64,000 bases of DNA from Subdoligranulum variabile (GCA_004552305.1 SFOX01000008.1:5714-69713), one strand, 5' to 3'. Shown: positions 31,803 through 41,443, counted from the stretch's first letter. Notes: a model not told the origin generated them from the letters alone. A program made the numbers and translations.

Positions 31803-34163
31803 TTACTGGCGGGCTTGCTGGCTTTTTTTGCGGCGCACGGCGGCGGCACACAGGTACACAAGGTACAAAACCCACGCAGCTGCGGTGATTTTTGACGATA
31901 CCCCCAACCCCGGTGTGCGGTAGCTCACGCGGATGTCGCACGCCCCGGCGGGTACATACAGCGCGGTCAAGCCGTTGTCCACCTTTTCCAACCGGGCGGG
32001 GCTGCCGTTGATGGTGGCGGTAAAGCCCTCGTCATACGGCACGCTGAAAAACACCAGCCGGTTGGTGTCGTAGTCGGTGCGGGCGGTAAAGCCGTAGTTG
32101 TCGGCGGCAAATTCCGCCACAGCGGCGGCGCGGCGGTCGGCGCAGTCCTGCGCGTAGGCAGCGGTGGTGCGGTGGGTCAGCTCGTTGTCGGGCAGGGGCT
32201 GCAGCGTGCTGCCGTAGGCGGCGATCTGCGCGTCATCCAACAGCACGGCGCGCAGCAGGATTTGGGCGCGTTCGCTTTCCGGCACGGTTTCCAGCTGGTC
32301 GGCGGTGACATAGTAGTCGTAGGTAAAGCCCATAGGAACGTAGTTTTCGTTCTCGTAGATTTGGTACTGTGCGGTTTCGCCCCACAGTGTCCAGCCCTCC
32401 GGCGCTTCCTTTTGCCAGCCTTCGTCCTCGTCCTTGGCGACCAGCGTGTAGCGCACGCTCAACAGACCGCGCAGGGCGTAGTTTTTGACCTCCGGCTTGG
32501 AGTTGACGTCCCGCTTGACCCCGACGCTGGGATAAAATTCCATAATGCTGGGGGACACGGTCGAATTGAAAAATTGCAGGCAGGGGCGGTGGAACCACAG
32601 CCCCAGATTGTTGTGCGCGCCGTAGGCATCCAGCCGGTAAAAGCCATCATCGGGCAGGGTCTGCTCAATTTCCTGCACAGAATCGTAGGTTTGCGGGATC
32701 AGGTCGCTGTCGTTCTCCCACTGGGCGTACTTGCCCAGCGAAAGATGCACCGTGCCGTACACAAAGCTGAAGCCCAAGATCCCCGCCAGCAGGATGCTGC
32801 ACCAGCGGCGCTTGTCGCGGGCAAAATGCCACAAAAGTCCAAACAGAACAACACCCAACAGCGTCACGCCCCAGATGCCCCAGAAGCGGGCGGGTTCGTC
32901 GGTGACGCCAAGGATAAAGTTGCCGTCCTTGTCCTTATTGGGAACCAGCGCAAAGGCGGCGGCGCTGAGCGTGACCAGCAAAACCAGCCGCCACGCAGGC
33001 GGTATCTCTTTTTCCGCCAGATGCGGGCGCGAGAAAGAATATGACGTTGCAGCGCACAAAATCAGAATCGGCATATAGTACCAGCGGGCATAATAGCTGG
33101 AATTTAAGGCGTAGAACGCGCTGTTCAGCACCGGCACAAAGGCGCAGACAATGCACGCCTTGAGGATGTAGGTAAAGGGATGGCTGCGCTTGGCGCGCAT
33201 AAACGCCAGCCCGCCCGCCAGCCCGACCAGCGGCAGGTAGGCAGTCATACTGGTGTGCTTTAAGATGCCCTCTTGGAACATATCCTTAAAATAGGGGGCA
33301 TCCGGCATCAAAAAGGCGCTGTAAAAAATGGCGGGGTACTGCTGGGATTTGCCGTACACAAGGTAGCCATACCCGGTAAAAGGCGCGATGGTGCGCGGAT
33401 TTTTCACAAGCGAAATGCCAGCTGGCAGCAGCATCAGGCAGCCCATGGCACAGCCCAGCAGCGTTTCAAACGCCAGCGTGCAGAAGCTGCGCACCCCCAG
33501 CTTGTATGCCCCGGCGGCGACCATGGCAAAAAAGTAGATGACCAAAAACACCGCCTGCCCGGCGAAAAAGAAGTAGCTGTTTAAAAGGTTCACGGCGACC
33601 CAGAAGGGGAACGCGCCGCGTTTGCCGTCCAGCACGGCGGCGTCCAGCGCTGCCAGCATAAACGGAAACAACGCTATAACGTCAATAAAATGGTTAAAAA
33701 AGATGTTATACACCGAAAATCCGCAAAAGGCGTACAGCACGGCGGCAACCACGCTCCAATTGTCCACACCGAGCCAGCGCCGCGCCCACAGGTACGCGCC
33801 GCCGCCCGCCACGGCAAATTTTACGCAGAGCAGCGGCACCAGCATATAGGGCATAAACCGCGCAGGTACGAAAATGCTCAGCCAGAAAAACGGGCTGCCC
33901 AGCAGGTAGAACGAGTAGGAGTTCATAAACCCGGAGCCTAAATCGGTTTCCCAGCTGTAGCTGCCCCCCTGTTTGAGAAAGCTGTTGGCGTACTGGTAAA
34001 AATTGATCTGCTGGTCGTTAAAATCCCCGGCGTAGTGGAAGTACCCGCCGCCCCGGACAGCGTCGATGAGGCAGTGCGGCAAAAACAGCAGCGCTGCCAG
34101 CAGAAAGCAGATGCCGAACACCTGCCAGAAGCGGCTTTTGGATTTTGATGGCAAAAATTTCAT
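31803..34163 (-). CDS. YfhO-family membrane protein (GT-C-like)
   Basis: A 786-residue polytopic protein with about twelve to fourteen hydrophobic helices and a large soluble loop near the C-terminus (DSVQEIEQTLPDDGFYRLDA region), ending with one helix and KKSQQARQ. The motif YHYAGDFNDQQINFYQYAN-like near the N-terminus matches YfhO, a GT-C superfamily protein linked in Bacillus to glycosylation of lipoteichoic acid. Two close ATGs: 34175 and 34163. I choose 34163 because GGAG lies 6 bases upstream. Substrate here is unknown; surface glycan modification is likely. Confidence 0.85.
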   Translation of the reverse strand: MKFLPSKSKSRFWQVFGICFLLAALLFLPHCLIDAVRGGGYFHYAGDFNDQQINFYQYANSFLKQGGSYSWETDLGSGFMNSYSFYLLGSPFFWLSIFVPARFMPYMLVPLLCVKFAVAGGGAYLWARRWLGVDNWSVVAAVLYAFCGFSVYNIFFNHFIDVIALFPFMLAALDAAVLDGKRGAFPFWVAVNLLNSYFFFAGQAVFLVIYFFAMVAAGAYKLGVRSFCTLAFETLLGCAMGCLMLLPAGISLVKNPRTIAPFTGYGYLVYGKSQQYPAIFYSAFLMPDAPYFKDMFQEGILKHTSMTAYLPLVGLAGGLAFMRAKRSHPFTYILKACIVCAFVPVLNSAFYALNSSYYARWYYMPILILCAATSYSFSRPHLAEKEIPPAWRLVLLVTLSAAAFALVPNKDKDGNFILGVTDEPARFWGIWGVTLLGVVLFGLLWHFARDKRRWCSILLAGILGFSFVYGTVHLSLGKYAQWENDSDLIPQTYDSVQEIEQTLPDDGFYRLDAYGAHNNLGLWFHRPCLQFFNSTVSPSIMEFYPSVGVKRDVNSKPEVKNYALRGLLSVRYTLVAKDEDEGWQKEAPEGWTLWGETAQYQIYENENYVPMGFTYDYYVTADQLETVPESERAQILLRAVLLDDAQIAAYGSTLQPLPDNELTHRTTAAYAQDCADRRAAAVAEFAADNYGFTARTDYDTNRLVFFSVPYDEGFTATINGSPARLEKVDNGLTALYVPAGACDIRVSYRTPGLGVSSKITAAAWVLYLVYLCAAAVRRKKSQQARQ

Positions 34164-34210
34164 TTTCGGCTCCATTGTCCCGTTTATCGGATTTCGGAAA
34201 ATAAGAAATC

Positions 34211-34233
34211 GTGGTATACTGATACTATACCAC
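34211..34233. promoter_or_regulatory. Palindromic divergent promoter between yfhO and the nucleotidase gene
   Basis: GTGGTATA (34211-34218), seven-base centre, TATACCAC (34226-34233). Each arm contains a -10-like hexamer facing outward (TATACT on plus, TATAGT on minus), so the two start sites probably compete or share a regulator. A plus -35 candidate TTTCGG lies 17 bases upstream. Confidence 0.55.
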
Positions 34234-34253
34234 ATCGAAAGGAAAGAATAAAG

Positions 34254-34841
34254 ATGAAAACCTATCCGTTCAGCGCCCTGCTGGGGCGTATGAAATATAT
34301 CACCCGCTGGAGCCTGATGCGCTCCGCCCGCCCCGAAAGCCTGAGCGAGCATACCGCCGACACGGCGCTGCTGGCGCACACATTGTGCCTGATCGCCCAA
34401 AAATGCACCGGCACGGGGGCGAACATCCGCCCCGATGTGGTGGCGACGGCGGCATTATATCACGATGCACCGGAGATTTTGACCGGGGATATGCCCACGC
34501 CGGTCAAGTACAAGAACGAGGCGCTGCGCACAGCGTACAAGCAGGTCGAGCAGGAGAGCGCCCGGCTGATGGCAAGCCTGCAGCCGCCCGAGCTGCGCCC
34601 CGTGACCGAAGGCTACCTGACCGGCAGCGTGCTGAACGCCGACGAGGCAAAGCTTTTGAAGGCGGCGGATCGGCTTTCGGCGCTGATCAAATGTATGGAG
34701 GAGGACTCGCACGAGTTTGCCGCCGCCAAGGCGCAGCAGACGCAGGCGCTGCACGAGATGCACTGCCCGGAGGCAGAGTATTTTATGCAGTATATGCTGC
34801 CCTGCTATGCGGAAAATTTGGACGAACTGACGAAAATTTGA
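34254..34841 (+). CDS. YfbR-like HD-domain 5'-deoxynucleotidase
   Basis: A 195-residue HD phosphohydrolase. Metal residues can be followed: His in LSEHTADTALLAH (about 33), HD in ALYHDAPEILTGD (about 69-70) and the later Asp in LLKAADRLSALIKC. ARPESLSEHT and GDMPTPVKY are typical of YfbR, which removes 5'-phosphate from deoxyribonucleotides. Length matches (E. coli about 199). A GGAAAGAA site precedes the ATG. Single gene, divergent from yfhO. Confidence 0.92.
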   Translation: MKTYPFSALLGRMKYITRWSLMRSARPESLSEHTADTALLAHTLCLIAQKCTGTGANIRPDVVATAALYHDAPEILTGDMPTPVKYKNEALRTAYKQVEQESARLMASLQPPELRPVTEGYLTGSVLNADEAKLLKAADRLSALIKCMEEDSHEFAAAKAQQTQALHEMHCPEAEYFMQYMLPCYAENLDELTKI

Positions 34842-35213
34842 GAGTTTAGAGTTGAGAGTTTAGAGTTTAGATTTGGTGTGTCCGCGCAAGCGGACACATT
34901 TTTATAGAGCGGGATGAGAAAGCCTTCTCCCTTGGGGAGAAGGTGGCGCGCCTGCGCGCCGGATGAGGGGGAAACGTCCGGCAGACTCCCCCTCATCAGT
35001 CACCTGCGGTGACAGCTTCCCCCAAAGGGGAGAAGCCATACCGATACCCGCAAAATCGCGGGCGGGGCATGCCCCGCCCCTACCGCGCAATGATTTGTAT
35101 TGCCCCGTAGGGCGGGGTGACCCCACCCCGCCGGGGAAATGGACAATAGCCGCAAATTTCCCCCTCATCAGTCACCTGCGGTGACAGCTTCCCCCAAAGG
35201 GGGAAGCCATACC
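34842..35213. repeat. Repeat block: heptamer-hairpin copy 7, 116-bp module and palindromes
   Basis: Heptamers GAGTTTA, GAGTTGA, GAGTTTA, GAGTTTA (34842-34869) begin at the stop codon, then hairpin TGTGTCCGC/GCGGACACA (34877-34898) and T5. A full long module follows (about 34921-35037), then GGGCGGGGCATGCCCCGCCC and GGGCGGGGTGACCCCACC (about 35060-35133), then a second, partial copy holding only the right half of the long module (about 35160-35207). Confidence 0.85.
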
Positions 35214-35236
35214 GATACCCATAAACCCGCAGTCGG

Positions 35237-36214
35237 TCACTCCTGCAATTTATACACCGCGTCGATCAGGGTGTCCACGTCGGTGAAATGCTCCAGCATC
35301 GAGCAGTAGCGGCGCAGGGCGGCGGCACCGCGCAAGCCTTTCATATAATGCATGGCTTGGCTGCGGGCTTGGGGCATGGCCAGCCATTCGCCCTTGTCCT
35401 CACACATTTCGTAAATCTGCGCGCGCAGGGTGTTCATCCGCTGGTTCAGCGTCGGCTCGGCGGGGGCGGGCTGCCCCAAAAGCGCCGCACGCACGCGGTC
35501 AAACAGCCACGGTTCGCCCAAGGCACCGCGCCCGATCATCACACCGTCACAGCCGGTGCGCTGCAAAAGTTCCAGCGCGCCCTCGGCGGTGGTCACATCG
35601 CCGTTTGCCAGCACCGGGATCCCCACCGCCGCCTTGATCTCGGCAATGGCCTCGGCGTTGATGGGCGGCACATACATCTGCTCGCGCGTGCGCCCGTGTA
35701 CCGCCAGCAGGTCGGCGCCGCCTGCCTCGCACTGCTTGGCGACCTCCACGCCGGTTCGGTTGGCTTCGTCCCAGCCGATGCGCATTTTTACGGTCAGCGG
35801 CTTTTCGTCCCCCAAAGCGCGGCGGGCGGCGGCGACCATCTGCCCGCACAGCGGCGGGTCCAGCAGCAGCTTGCTGCCTGCCCCGCTGTTCGTGATTTTG
35901 GGCGCGGGGCAGCCCATATTGATGTCCAGAATATCAAAGGCGATGCCCTTTTCCTGCACGGCGTACACTGCCTTTTCCAGCGCGGCAGGCTCTGCCCCGA
36001 ACAGCTGGATGGCGTACAGCCCGTGGGGCTGCTTGTCCTTTAACAGCGCAAAGGACTTGGCATCGTTAAAATTCAACGCCTTGGCGCTTGCCATCTCGCT
36101 GACGGTCCACGCCGCGCCGTGGTCTGCCATCAGGTGGCGGCAGGCGGCGTCGGTCAGCCCTGCCATCGGCGCAAACACCGCGCCGGTGGGAATTTCCAGA
36201 TTGCGTAACTGCAT
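35237..36214 (-). CDS. dusB: tRNA-dihydrouridine synthase (DusB type)
   Basis: A 325-residue FMN-dependent enzyme that reduces uridines in the tRNA D-loop. The barrel starts GAVFAPMAGLTDAACRHLM, has the catalytic-Cys region NMGCPAPKITNSGAGSKLL, the KMRIGWD strand, VHGRTREQMY and IPVLANGDV with GRGALGEPWLF for FMN phosphate. The start is ATG 36214 with AAAGGAA upstream. It is divergent from polA across a palindromic promoter region. Confidence 0.95.
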   Translation of the reverse strand: MQLRNLEIPTGAVFAPMAGLTDAACRHLMADHGAAWTVSEMASAKALNFNDAKSFALLKDKQPHGLYAIQLFGAEPAALEKAVYAVQEKGIAFDILDINMGCPAPKITNSGAGSKLLLDPPLCGQMVAAARRALGDEKPLTVKMRIGWDEANRTGVEVAKQCEAGGADLLAVHGRTREQMYVPPINAEAIAEIKAAVGIPVLANGDVTTAEGALELLQRTGCDGVMIGRGALGEPWLFDRVRAALLGQPAPAEPTLNQRMNTLRAQIYEMCEDKGEWLAMPQARSQAMHYMKGLRGAAALRRYCSMLEHFTDVDTLIDAVYKLQE

Positions 36215-36252
36215 ACAAAAGTTCCTTTTTTCAAAAATTACCACTTTATTCT

Positions 36253-36275
36253 ACCACAAATCCGCCATTTGTGGT
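36253..36275. promoter_or_regulatory. Palindromic divergent promoter between dus and polA
   Basis: CCACAAAT (36253 onward) and ATTTGTGG around a CCGCC centre, with TATACT just to the right for polA (GTGGTATACT) and TAGAAT just to the left for dus on the minus strand (GTGGTAGAAT). The arrangement repeats that at 34211-34233. Confidence 0.5.
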
Positions 36276-36313
36276 ATACTTATTTTGTATATTGTGATTG
36301 TAAGGAGTACGCT

Positions 36314-38818
36314 ATGAAACTGATGGTACTGGACGGCAACAGCTTGGTCAACCGCGCGTTCTTCGGCATAAAGCTGCTGACCACCAAGGATGGCCGCTAC
36401 ACCAACGCCATATTTGGCTTTCAAAATATTTTGCTGAATCTGCTGGCGGCGCACAAGCCGGACGCCGTTGCCATTGCGTGGGACCTGCGTGCGCCAACCT
36501 TCCGCCACAAGGCCTACGACGGCTACAAGGCGACCCGCCACGGTATGCCCGACGAGCTGGCGCAGCAGATGCCCGTACTGAAAGAGCTGCTGACCGACCT
36601 CGGCTTTGTGCAGGTCAGCTGCGAGGGCTGGGAGGCGGACGACATTCTGGGTACGCTGGCCGCCGCGTGTGAGGCGCAGGGCGGCACGACGCTGCTTGCC
36701 ACCGGCGACCGCGACAGCCTGCAATTGGTGGACGATGCCACCACCGTGCTGCTTGCCACCAACAAGGAAACCATCCCCATGGATCCGGCTGCCATCCGCG
36801 AAAAATACGGCGTGGAACCCAAACAGCTCATCGACGTAAAAAGCCTGATGGGCGACAGCTCCGACAATATCCCCGGCGTACCCGGCATCGGGGAAAAGAC
36901 CGCTTTAGCGTTGATTTCCAAGTTCGGCAGCCTGCAAAATGTCTATGACCATCTGGATGACAAGTCCATCAAGCCGGGGCAGCGCGCCAAGCTGAGCGAC
37001 AACCGCGACAAAGCGGAGCTTTCGTATAGGTTGGGCACCATCCGCACCGATGCGCCCATTGAAAAGAACCCCGAAGCCTATCGGCGCGGGGCGGGCGATG
37101 CGGCGGCAGCCGCCCGGCTTTTGGCAGAACTGGAAATGCACAAGCTGACCCAGCGCTGGCAGCTGGACCCCGCAGCCCCCGCGGCAGCCGCCGCACCGGC
37201 GGAGGAGGTGGAGCCTTCGCCGCTGCCGCTCTTGGTGGAGGGGGTGCTGTACCTTGCCCAAAACGCCGACGGCAGCTGGTACGCCGTGCAAAACGGCGAG
37301 GTCTTTCTGCCCGATGCCGACCGCCTGCCTGCTTTGCTGGACAGCGGCTGCGAGCTGCGCGTCTTTGACGCCAAGCCCCTGTTCCGCCAGGCGCTGGAAA
37401 ACGGCGGCGAGGGACGCGCCGTAAAGTTTGACGGCAAGCTGGCAGCCTACCTGCTGAACCCCTCTGCCAGCGGGTATGCCGTCAAGGAATTGGCGGCAGA
37501 ATATGGCATAGCACCGCAGTTTTCCTGCGCTGCTGCGCCCGATGCCGGGGTGCTTTGCCCGCTGCTGGACAAGCTGCAGGACGAATTAAAAGCCGACGGG
37601 CAGGACAAGCTGCTGACCGAGATGGAGCTGCCGCTGGCGCGGGTGCTGGCGGATATGGAGCGCATCGGCTTTGCCATTGACGCCGACGGCATTGCGCAGT
37701 TTGGCGACAGCCTGCGCGGCGAACTGGACGGTATTCTGCAAAATATTTATACAGAAGTCGGCTATCCGTTCAACGTAAACAGCCCCAAGCAGCTGGGCGA
37801 TGCGCTGTTTGACAAGATGGGGCTGCCGCCGCGCAAAAAGACCCAGCGCGGCTATTCGACCGACGCCGAAACGCTGGAAAGCCTTCGCCCCTACAGCCCG
37901 GTCATTGATGACATCTTAAAATATCGCACCTACGCAAAATTGCTCTCCACCTATGTGGATGGGCTGCTGGCGGCCAAAGCGCCGGACGGGCGCGTACACT
38001 CGACCTTTATCCAGACCGAGGCGCGCACCGGGCGCATTTCCTCCAGCGAGCCGAACCTGCAAAACATCCCCATCCGCACCGAGCTGGGCAGCCGCCTGCG
38101 CGGGTATTTTGTGGCAGCGCCCGGCTGCACGCTGGTGGACGCCGACTACTCCCAGATCGAGCTGCGCATCTTGGCGCACATCACGGGGGACGAGCATATG
38201 CAGCAGGCGTTTTTGAACGGCGCGGATATCCACCGTTCCACCGCTGCCAAAATTTACCATATCCCCGAGAGCGAGGTCACCCCCCAGCTGCGCAGCGCCA
38301 GCAAGGCGATCAACTTCGGCATTATGTACGGCAAGGGGGCGTATTCGCTCAGCAAGGATTTGGGAATTTCGGTCAAGGAGGCGGACGCCTTTTTGAAAAC
38401 CTATCTGGACACCTTCCCCAAAGTGGACGGCTATATGCAAAGCTGCATTGCCGATGCCAAGGAAAAAGGCTACGTTGCTACGCTGTTTAACCGCCGCCGC
38501 GCCCTGCCGGAGCTGGCAAGCAGCAATTTTCAGGTGCGCGCCGGGGGCGAGCGTATGGCGCGCAACACGCCCATTCAGGGTACGGCAGCGGACATTATCA
38601 AGCTGGCGATGGTACACGTCTGGCAGCGTCTGCGCGACGAAAAATTGCAGGCACGGCTGCTGCTGCAGGTACACGACGAGCTGATCGTGGAAGCGCCGGA
38701 GGCAGAAGCCGAGCGCGTCAAGCAGATTTTGCAGCAGGAAATGGAAAACGTGGTGCATTACAGCGTACCCCTGACCACCGAGGTGGGCGTGGGCAAAACG
38801 TGGCTGCAGGCGCATTGA
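36314..38818 (+). CDS. polA: DNA polymerase I
   Basis: An 834-residue repair and lagging-strand polymerase. Residues 1 to about 290 are the 5'-nuclease (LMVLDGNSLVNRAFFG, GWEADDILGTLA, DSSDNIPGVPGIGEKTA). Residues about 300-450 correspond to a 3'-5' exonuclease fold without a complete DxE set that I can find, so proofreading is probably lost. The polymerase has motif A VDADYSQIELRILAH, motif B RSASKAINFGIMYGKG and motif C LLQVHDELIVE. The ATG 36314 follows AAGGAG. A heptamer-hairpin element follows the stop. Confidence 0.97.
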   Translation: MKLMVLDGNSLVNRAFFGIKLLTTKDGRYTNAIFGFQNILLNLLAAHKPDAVAIAWDLRAPTFRHKAYDGYKATRHGMPDELAQQMPVLKELLTDLGFVQVSCEGWEADDILGTLAAACEAQGGTTLLATGDRDSLQLVDDATTVLLATNKETIPMDPAAIREKYGVEPKQLIDVKSLMGDSSDNIPGVPGIGEKTALALISKFGSLQNVYDHLDDKSIKPGQRAKLSDNRDKAELSYRLGTIRTDAPIEKNPEAYRRGAGDAAAAARLLAELEMHKLTQRWQLDPAAPAAAAAPAEEVEPSPLPLLVEGVLYLAQNADGSWYAVQNGEVFLPDADRLPALLDSGCELRVFDAKPLFRQALENGGEGRAVKFDGKLAAYLLNPSASGYAVKELAAEYGIAPQFSCAAAPDAGVLCPLLDKLQDELKADGQDKLLTEMELPLARVLADMERIGFAIDADGIAQFGDSLRGELDGILQNIYTEVGYPFNVNSPKQLGDALFDKMGLPPRKKTQRGYSTDAETLESLRPYSPVIDDILKYRTYAKLLSTYVDGLLAAKAPDGRVHSTFIQTEARTGRISSSEPNLQNIPIRTELGSRLRGYFVAAPGCTLVDADYSQIELRILAHITGDEHMQQAFLNGADIHRSTAAKIYHIPESEVTPQLRSASKAINFGIMYGKGAYSLSKDLGISVKEADAFLKTYLDTFPKVDGYMQSCIADAKEKGYVATLFNRRRALPELASSNFQVRAGGERMARNTPIQGTAADIIKLAMVHVWQRLRDEKLQARLLLQVHDELIVEAPEAEAERVKQILQQEMENVVHYSVPLTTEVGVGKTWLQAH

Positions 38819-38821
38819 GCA

Positions 38822-38881
38822 GAGTTTAGAGTGGAAAGTTAAGAGTTAAGATAAGGTGCGCCGCCTGCGGCGGCGCAGTTT
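38822..38881 (+). repeat. Heptamer-hairpin element, copy 8
   Basis: Four bases after the polA stop: heptamers GAGTTTA, GAGTGGA, AAGTTAA, GAGTTAA (38822-38849), then hairpin TGCGCCGC/GCGGCGCA (about 38857-38877) and a weak GTTTAAAAA tail. Confidence 0.8.
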
Positions 38882-38918
38882 AAAAAGAACGAAGCAAAAC
38901 AAAAAATGGTGAAAGTGT

Positions 38919-39926
38919 ATGTATGTTTTAGGAATTGAATCTACCTGCGACGAAACCGCCGCCGCGGTGGTGGAGGACGGGCGCAGGGTCGTTTCCAACG
39001 TGATCGCCACCAGCGTCAAGGAGCAGGCGCTGTACGGCGGCGTTGTGCCGGAAATTGCCAGCCGCCGCCATGCCGAGTATATCAGTGCCACCGTGGACAA
39101 GGCACTGGCGGACGCGGGGCTGACCATGCAGGACATCGGCGCGGTGGCGGTGACCTTTGCGCCGGGGCTGATCGGCGCGGTGCTGGTGGGTGTCAACTAC
39201 GCCAAGGGGCTGGCTTACGCCGCCGGCAAGCCGCTGGTGCCGGTGCATCACCTGCGCGGACACATTGCCGCCAACTACCTGACCCACCCGGAGCTGAAGC
39301 CGCCGTTTTTGTGCCTGGTTGCCAGCGGCGGACACAGCCACATTGTGATGGTGGAGGACTGGTGCCGCTACAAAATTTTGGGGCGCACGGTGGACGATGC
39401 CGCCGGCGAAGCCTACGATAAGGTCGCCCGCACCTTGGGGCTGCCGTACCCCGGCGGTCCCAGCGTGGCGGCTGCCGCGCGCGGCGGCAACCCCAAGGCG
39501 TACAAGCTGCCCGTGCCGCAGGTGGAGGGCAAGTACAATGTCAGCTTCAGCGGGCTGAAAACCGCCGTCATCAACGAGGTACACAACGCCGAGCAAAAGG
39601 GCAACGCCGTGAACGTGGCCGATATGGCAGCCAGCTTTCAGGAGCGCATCGACCAGATTCTGGCGAAAAAGCTGCTGACCGCTGCCGCCGACACGGGGGC
39701 AAAAACCATCTGTTTAGCGGGCGGCGTGGCAGCCAACGGACGTCTGCGCCAGCTTGTCAACGATGGCGCACAGAAGCTGGGCTGCCGGGTGTTTTTGCCG
39801 GAGCTGAAATACTGCGGCGACAACGGCGCGATGATCGCCGCGCAGGGGTATTACGAGTACCGCGACGGCAACCTTGCCGACTGGACGCTGAACGGTCTGC
39901 CGACCTTGCCGATCGATTATCGGTAA
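38919..39926 (+). CDS. tsaD: tRNA N6-adenosine threonylcarbamoyltransferase
   Basis: A 335-residue Kae1/TsaD protein that transfers threonylcarbamoyl to A37 of ANN-decoding tRNAs with TsaB and TsaE. It starts VLGIESTCDETAAAVV, carries the iron-binding His pair in HHLRGHIAAN, the SGGHSHIV loop and GRTVDDAAGEAYDKVAR, and the C-terminal LAGGVAANGRLR and KYCGDNGAMIA. Length normal. The ribosome site is weak (GGTGAAAG). It lies just after the polA repeat element and has its own terminator. Confidence 0.97.
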   Translation: MYVLGIESTCDETAAAVVEDGRRVVSNVIATSVKEQALYGGVVPEIASRRHAEYISATVDKALADAGLTMQDIGAVAVTFAPGLIGAVLVGVNYAKGLAYAAGKPLVPVHHLRGHIAANYLTHPELKPPFLCLVASGGHSHIVMVEDWCRYKILGRTVDDAAGEAYDKVARTLGLPYPGGPSVAAAARGGNPKAYKLPVPQVEGKYNVSFSGLKTAVINEVHNAEQKGNAVNVADMAASFQERIDQILAKKLLTAAADTGAKTICLAGGVAANGRLRQLVNDGAQKLGCRVFLPELKYCGDNGAMIAAQGYYEYRDGNLADWTLNGLPTLPIDYR

Positions 39927-39935
39927 AATAACGAT

Positions 39936-39967
39936 AAAACGCCGTCCCGAAGGGGGCGGCGTTTTGG
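39936..39967 (+). terminator. Terminator of tsaD
   Basis: Stem AAAACGCCGTCCC/GGGGGCGGCGTTTT with loop GAA(G), continuing GGTT. Confidence 0.85.
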
Positions 39968-39977
39968 TTATAGCACG

Positions 39978-40318
39978 ATGTAGGGCGGGGTGACCCCACC
40001 CCGCCGGGCAACATAAAATTTTATGGCATTTCCCCCTTTGGTTGTAGGGGCGAGCATTGCTCGCCCGCGGGGTTTACCCGTTAGGCTGCGCTGCCGGGAT
40101 GGCTGCACGGGCGGTCAATGACCGCCCCTACAAACCAACCCGCAAGATTGCAATTGCCGTTATGCCGCGGGCGGGGCAATGCCCCGCCCCTACCGCGCAA
40201 CATATTTTTATTGCCCCGTAGGGCGGGGTGACCTCACCCCGCCAAGGGATTTGGCGGCAGCCGCAATTTTCCCCCTCATCAGTCACCTTCGGTGACAGCT
40301 TCCCCCAAGGGGGAAGCC
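39978..40318. repeat. Repeat block of variable-arm palindromes and a half long module
   Basis: In order: GGGCGGGGTGACCCCACC (near 39981), GGCGAGCATTGCTCGCCC (near 40050), GGGCGGTCAATGACCGCCC (near 40108), GGCGGGGCAATGCCCCGCC (near 40173), GGGCGGGGTGACCTCACC with one arm change (near 40221) and the right half of the 116-bp module (about 40270-40318). No gene signal. Confidence 0.85.
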
Positions 40319-40356
40319 TTACAGGCGGTTACCCGTTGGGTCGCGGGGCATACCTT

Positions 40357-41376
40357 TTAATTCAGCTGCATCCCGAAAAACTCCAGCTCCGGGCGGATGG
40401 TTGCCATCAGTGTGTCGAACTGGTCGGGGGTCAGGCTCTGTGCGCCGTCGCTCTTAGCCTTGGCGGGGTCGTTGTGCGTTTCGATCATCAAGCCGTCCGC
40501 GCCCACTGCCACGGCTGCCTTGGCAAGGGCAGGTACCATAAACGCGATGCCCGCCGCGTGGCTGGGGTCGATCACAACCGGCAGATGCGTCATCTTTTTT
40601 AACATAGGTACGGCGGAAATATCCAGTGTGTTGCGCATACTGGTTTCAAACGTGCGGATGCCGCGCTCGCACAAAACCACGTTGGGGTTGCCCTCCGCCA
40701 TAATGTATTCGGCGCTCATCACCAGCTCCTCCAGCGTGGCGGACAGCCCGCGCTTGAGCAAAACCGGCGTCTGCAATTTGCCCACCGCCTTCAGCAGCTC
40801 AAAGTTCTGCATATTGCGCGCACCGATCTGGATCATATCCACACCCGCTTCCTCAAACAGCGGGATATGCTCGGCGCTCATCAGCTCGGTCACGATGGGT
40901 TGCCCCGTCACTGTGCGGGCGTGCTGCAGCATCTCCAGCCCCTCGGCGCGCAGCCCCTGAAAGCTGTACGGGCTGGTGCGCGGCTTGAACGCGCCGCCGC
41001 GCAAAATGCTGGCTCCGGCGGCCTGCACCCGCTGCGCCACATAGGTGATCTGCTCGCGGCTTTCGACACTGCACGGACCCGACATCACCACAAAATGCCC
41101 GCCGCCGATCTTATGCCCCGCCACGTCCACCACGGTGTCGTCCGGGTGGAATTTGCGGTTGGCTTTCTTGTACGGCTCGCTGACGCGGCGGCAGGTTTCG
41201 ACCACGGGGTTGGCAAGCACCCAGCTTTCGGACAGGGCCTTGGTGTCGCCGATCAGCCCCAGAATGTGGGTATCGCTGCCGACAGAATCATTGATCTGGA
41301 AGCCCATGCTTTCCAGCTCTCGGCAAAAGCCTGCCACCTGCTCGGCGGCGGCGTGGGGTTTTAATACAACAATCAT
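40357..41376 (-). CDS. aroF: 3-deoxy-7-phosphoheptulonate synthase, type I-beta with N-terminal regulatory domain
   Basis: A 339-residue enzyme for the first step of aromatic amino-acid synthesis (PEP plus erythrose 4-phosphate). Residues 1 to about 70 (MIVVLKPHAAAEQVAGFCRE) form the ferredoxin-like domain typical of the Thermotoga-type enzyme, which mediates feedback inhibition. The barrel has VMSGPCSVES with the metal-site Cys, LRGGAFKPRTSPYSFQG, LLKRGLSAT, CERGIRTFE and VIDPSHAAG. The start ATG 41376 has AGGAG upstream. No chorismate mutase fusion. Confidence 0.95.
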   Translation of the reverse strand: MIVVLKPHAAAEQVAGFCRELESMGFQINDSVGSDTHILGLIGDTKALSESWVLANPVVETCRRVSEPYKKANRKFHPDDTVVDVAGHKIGGGHFVVMSGPCSVESREQITYVAQRVQAAGASILRGGAFKPRTSPYSFQGLRAEGLEMLQHARTVTGQPIVTELMSAEHIPLFEEAGVDMIQIGARNMQNFELLKAVGKLQTPVLLKRGLSATLEELVMSAEYIMAEGNPNVVLCERGIRTFETSMRNTLDISAVPMLKKMTHLPVVIDPSHAAGIAFMVPALAKAAVAVGADGLMIETHNDPAKAKSDGAQSLTPDQFDTLMATIRPELEFFGMQLN

Positions 41377-41408
41377 CGTTTTGGCGCTCCTGTTTCTGTA
41401 GTACACAC

Positions 41409-41437
41409 AGTTTAACACTGTAAAGCGATAAAGTCAA
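41409..41437 (-). promoter_or_regulatory. Promoter of the DAHP synthase gene
   Basis: Minus strand TTGACT (41437-41432), 17-base spacer ending TGT, TAAACT (41414-41409). Confidence 0.7.
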
Positions 41438-41443
41438 GCCCCC

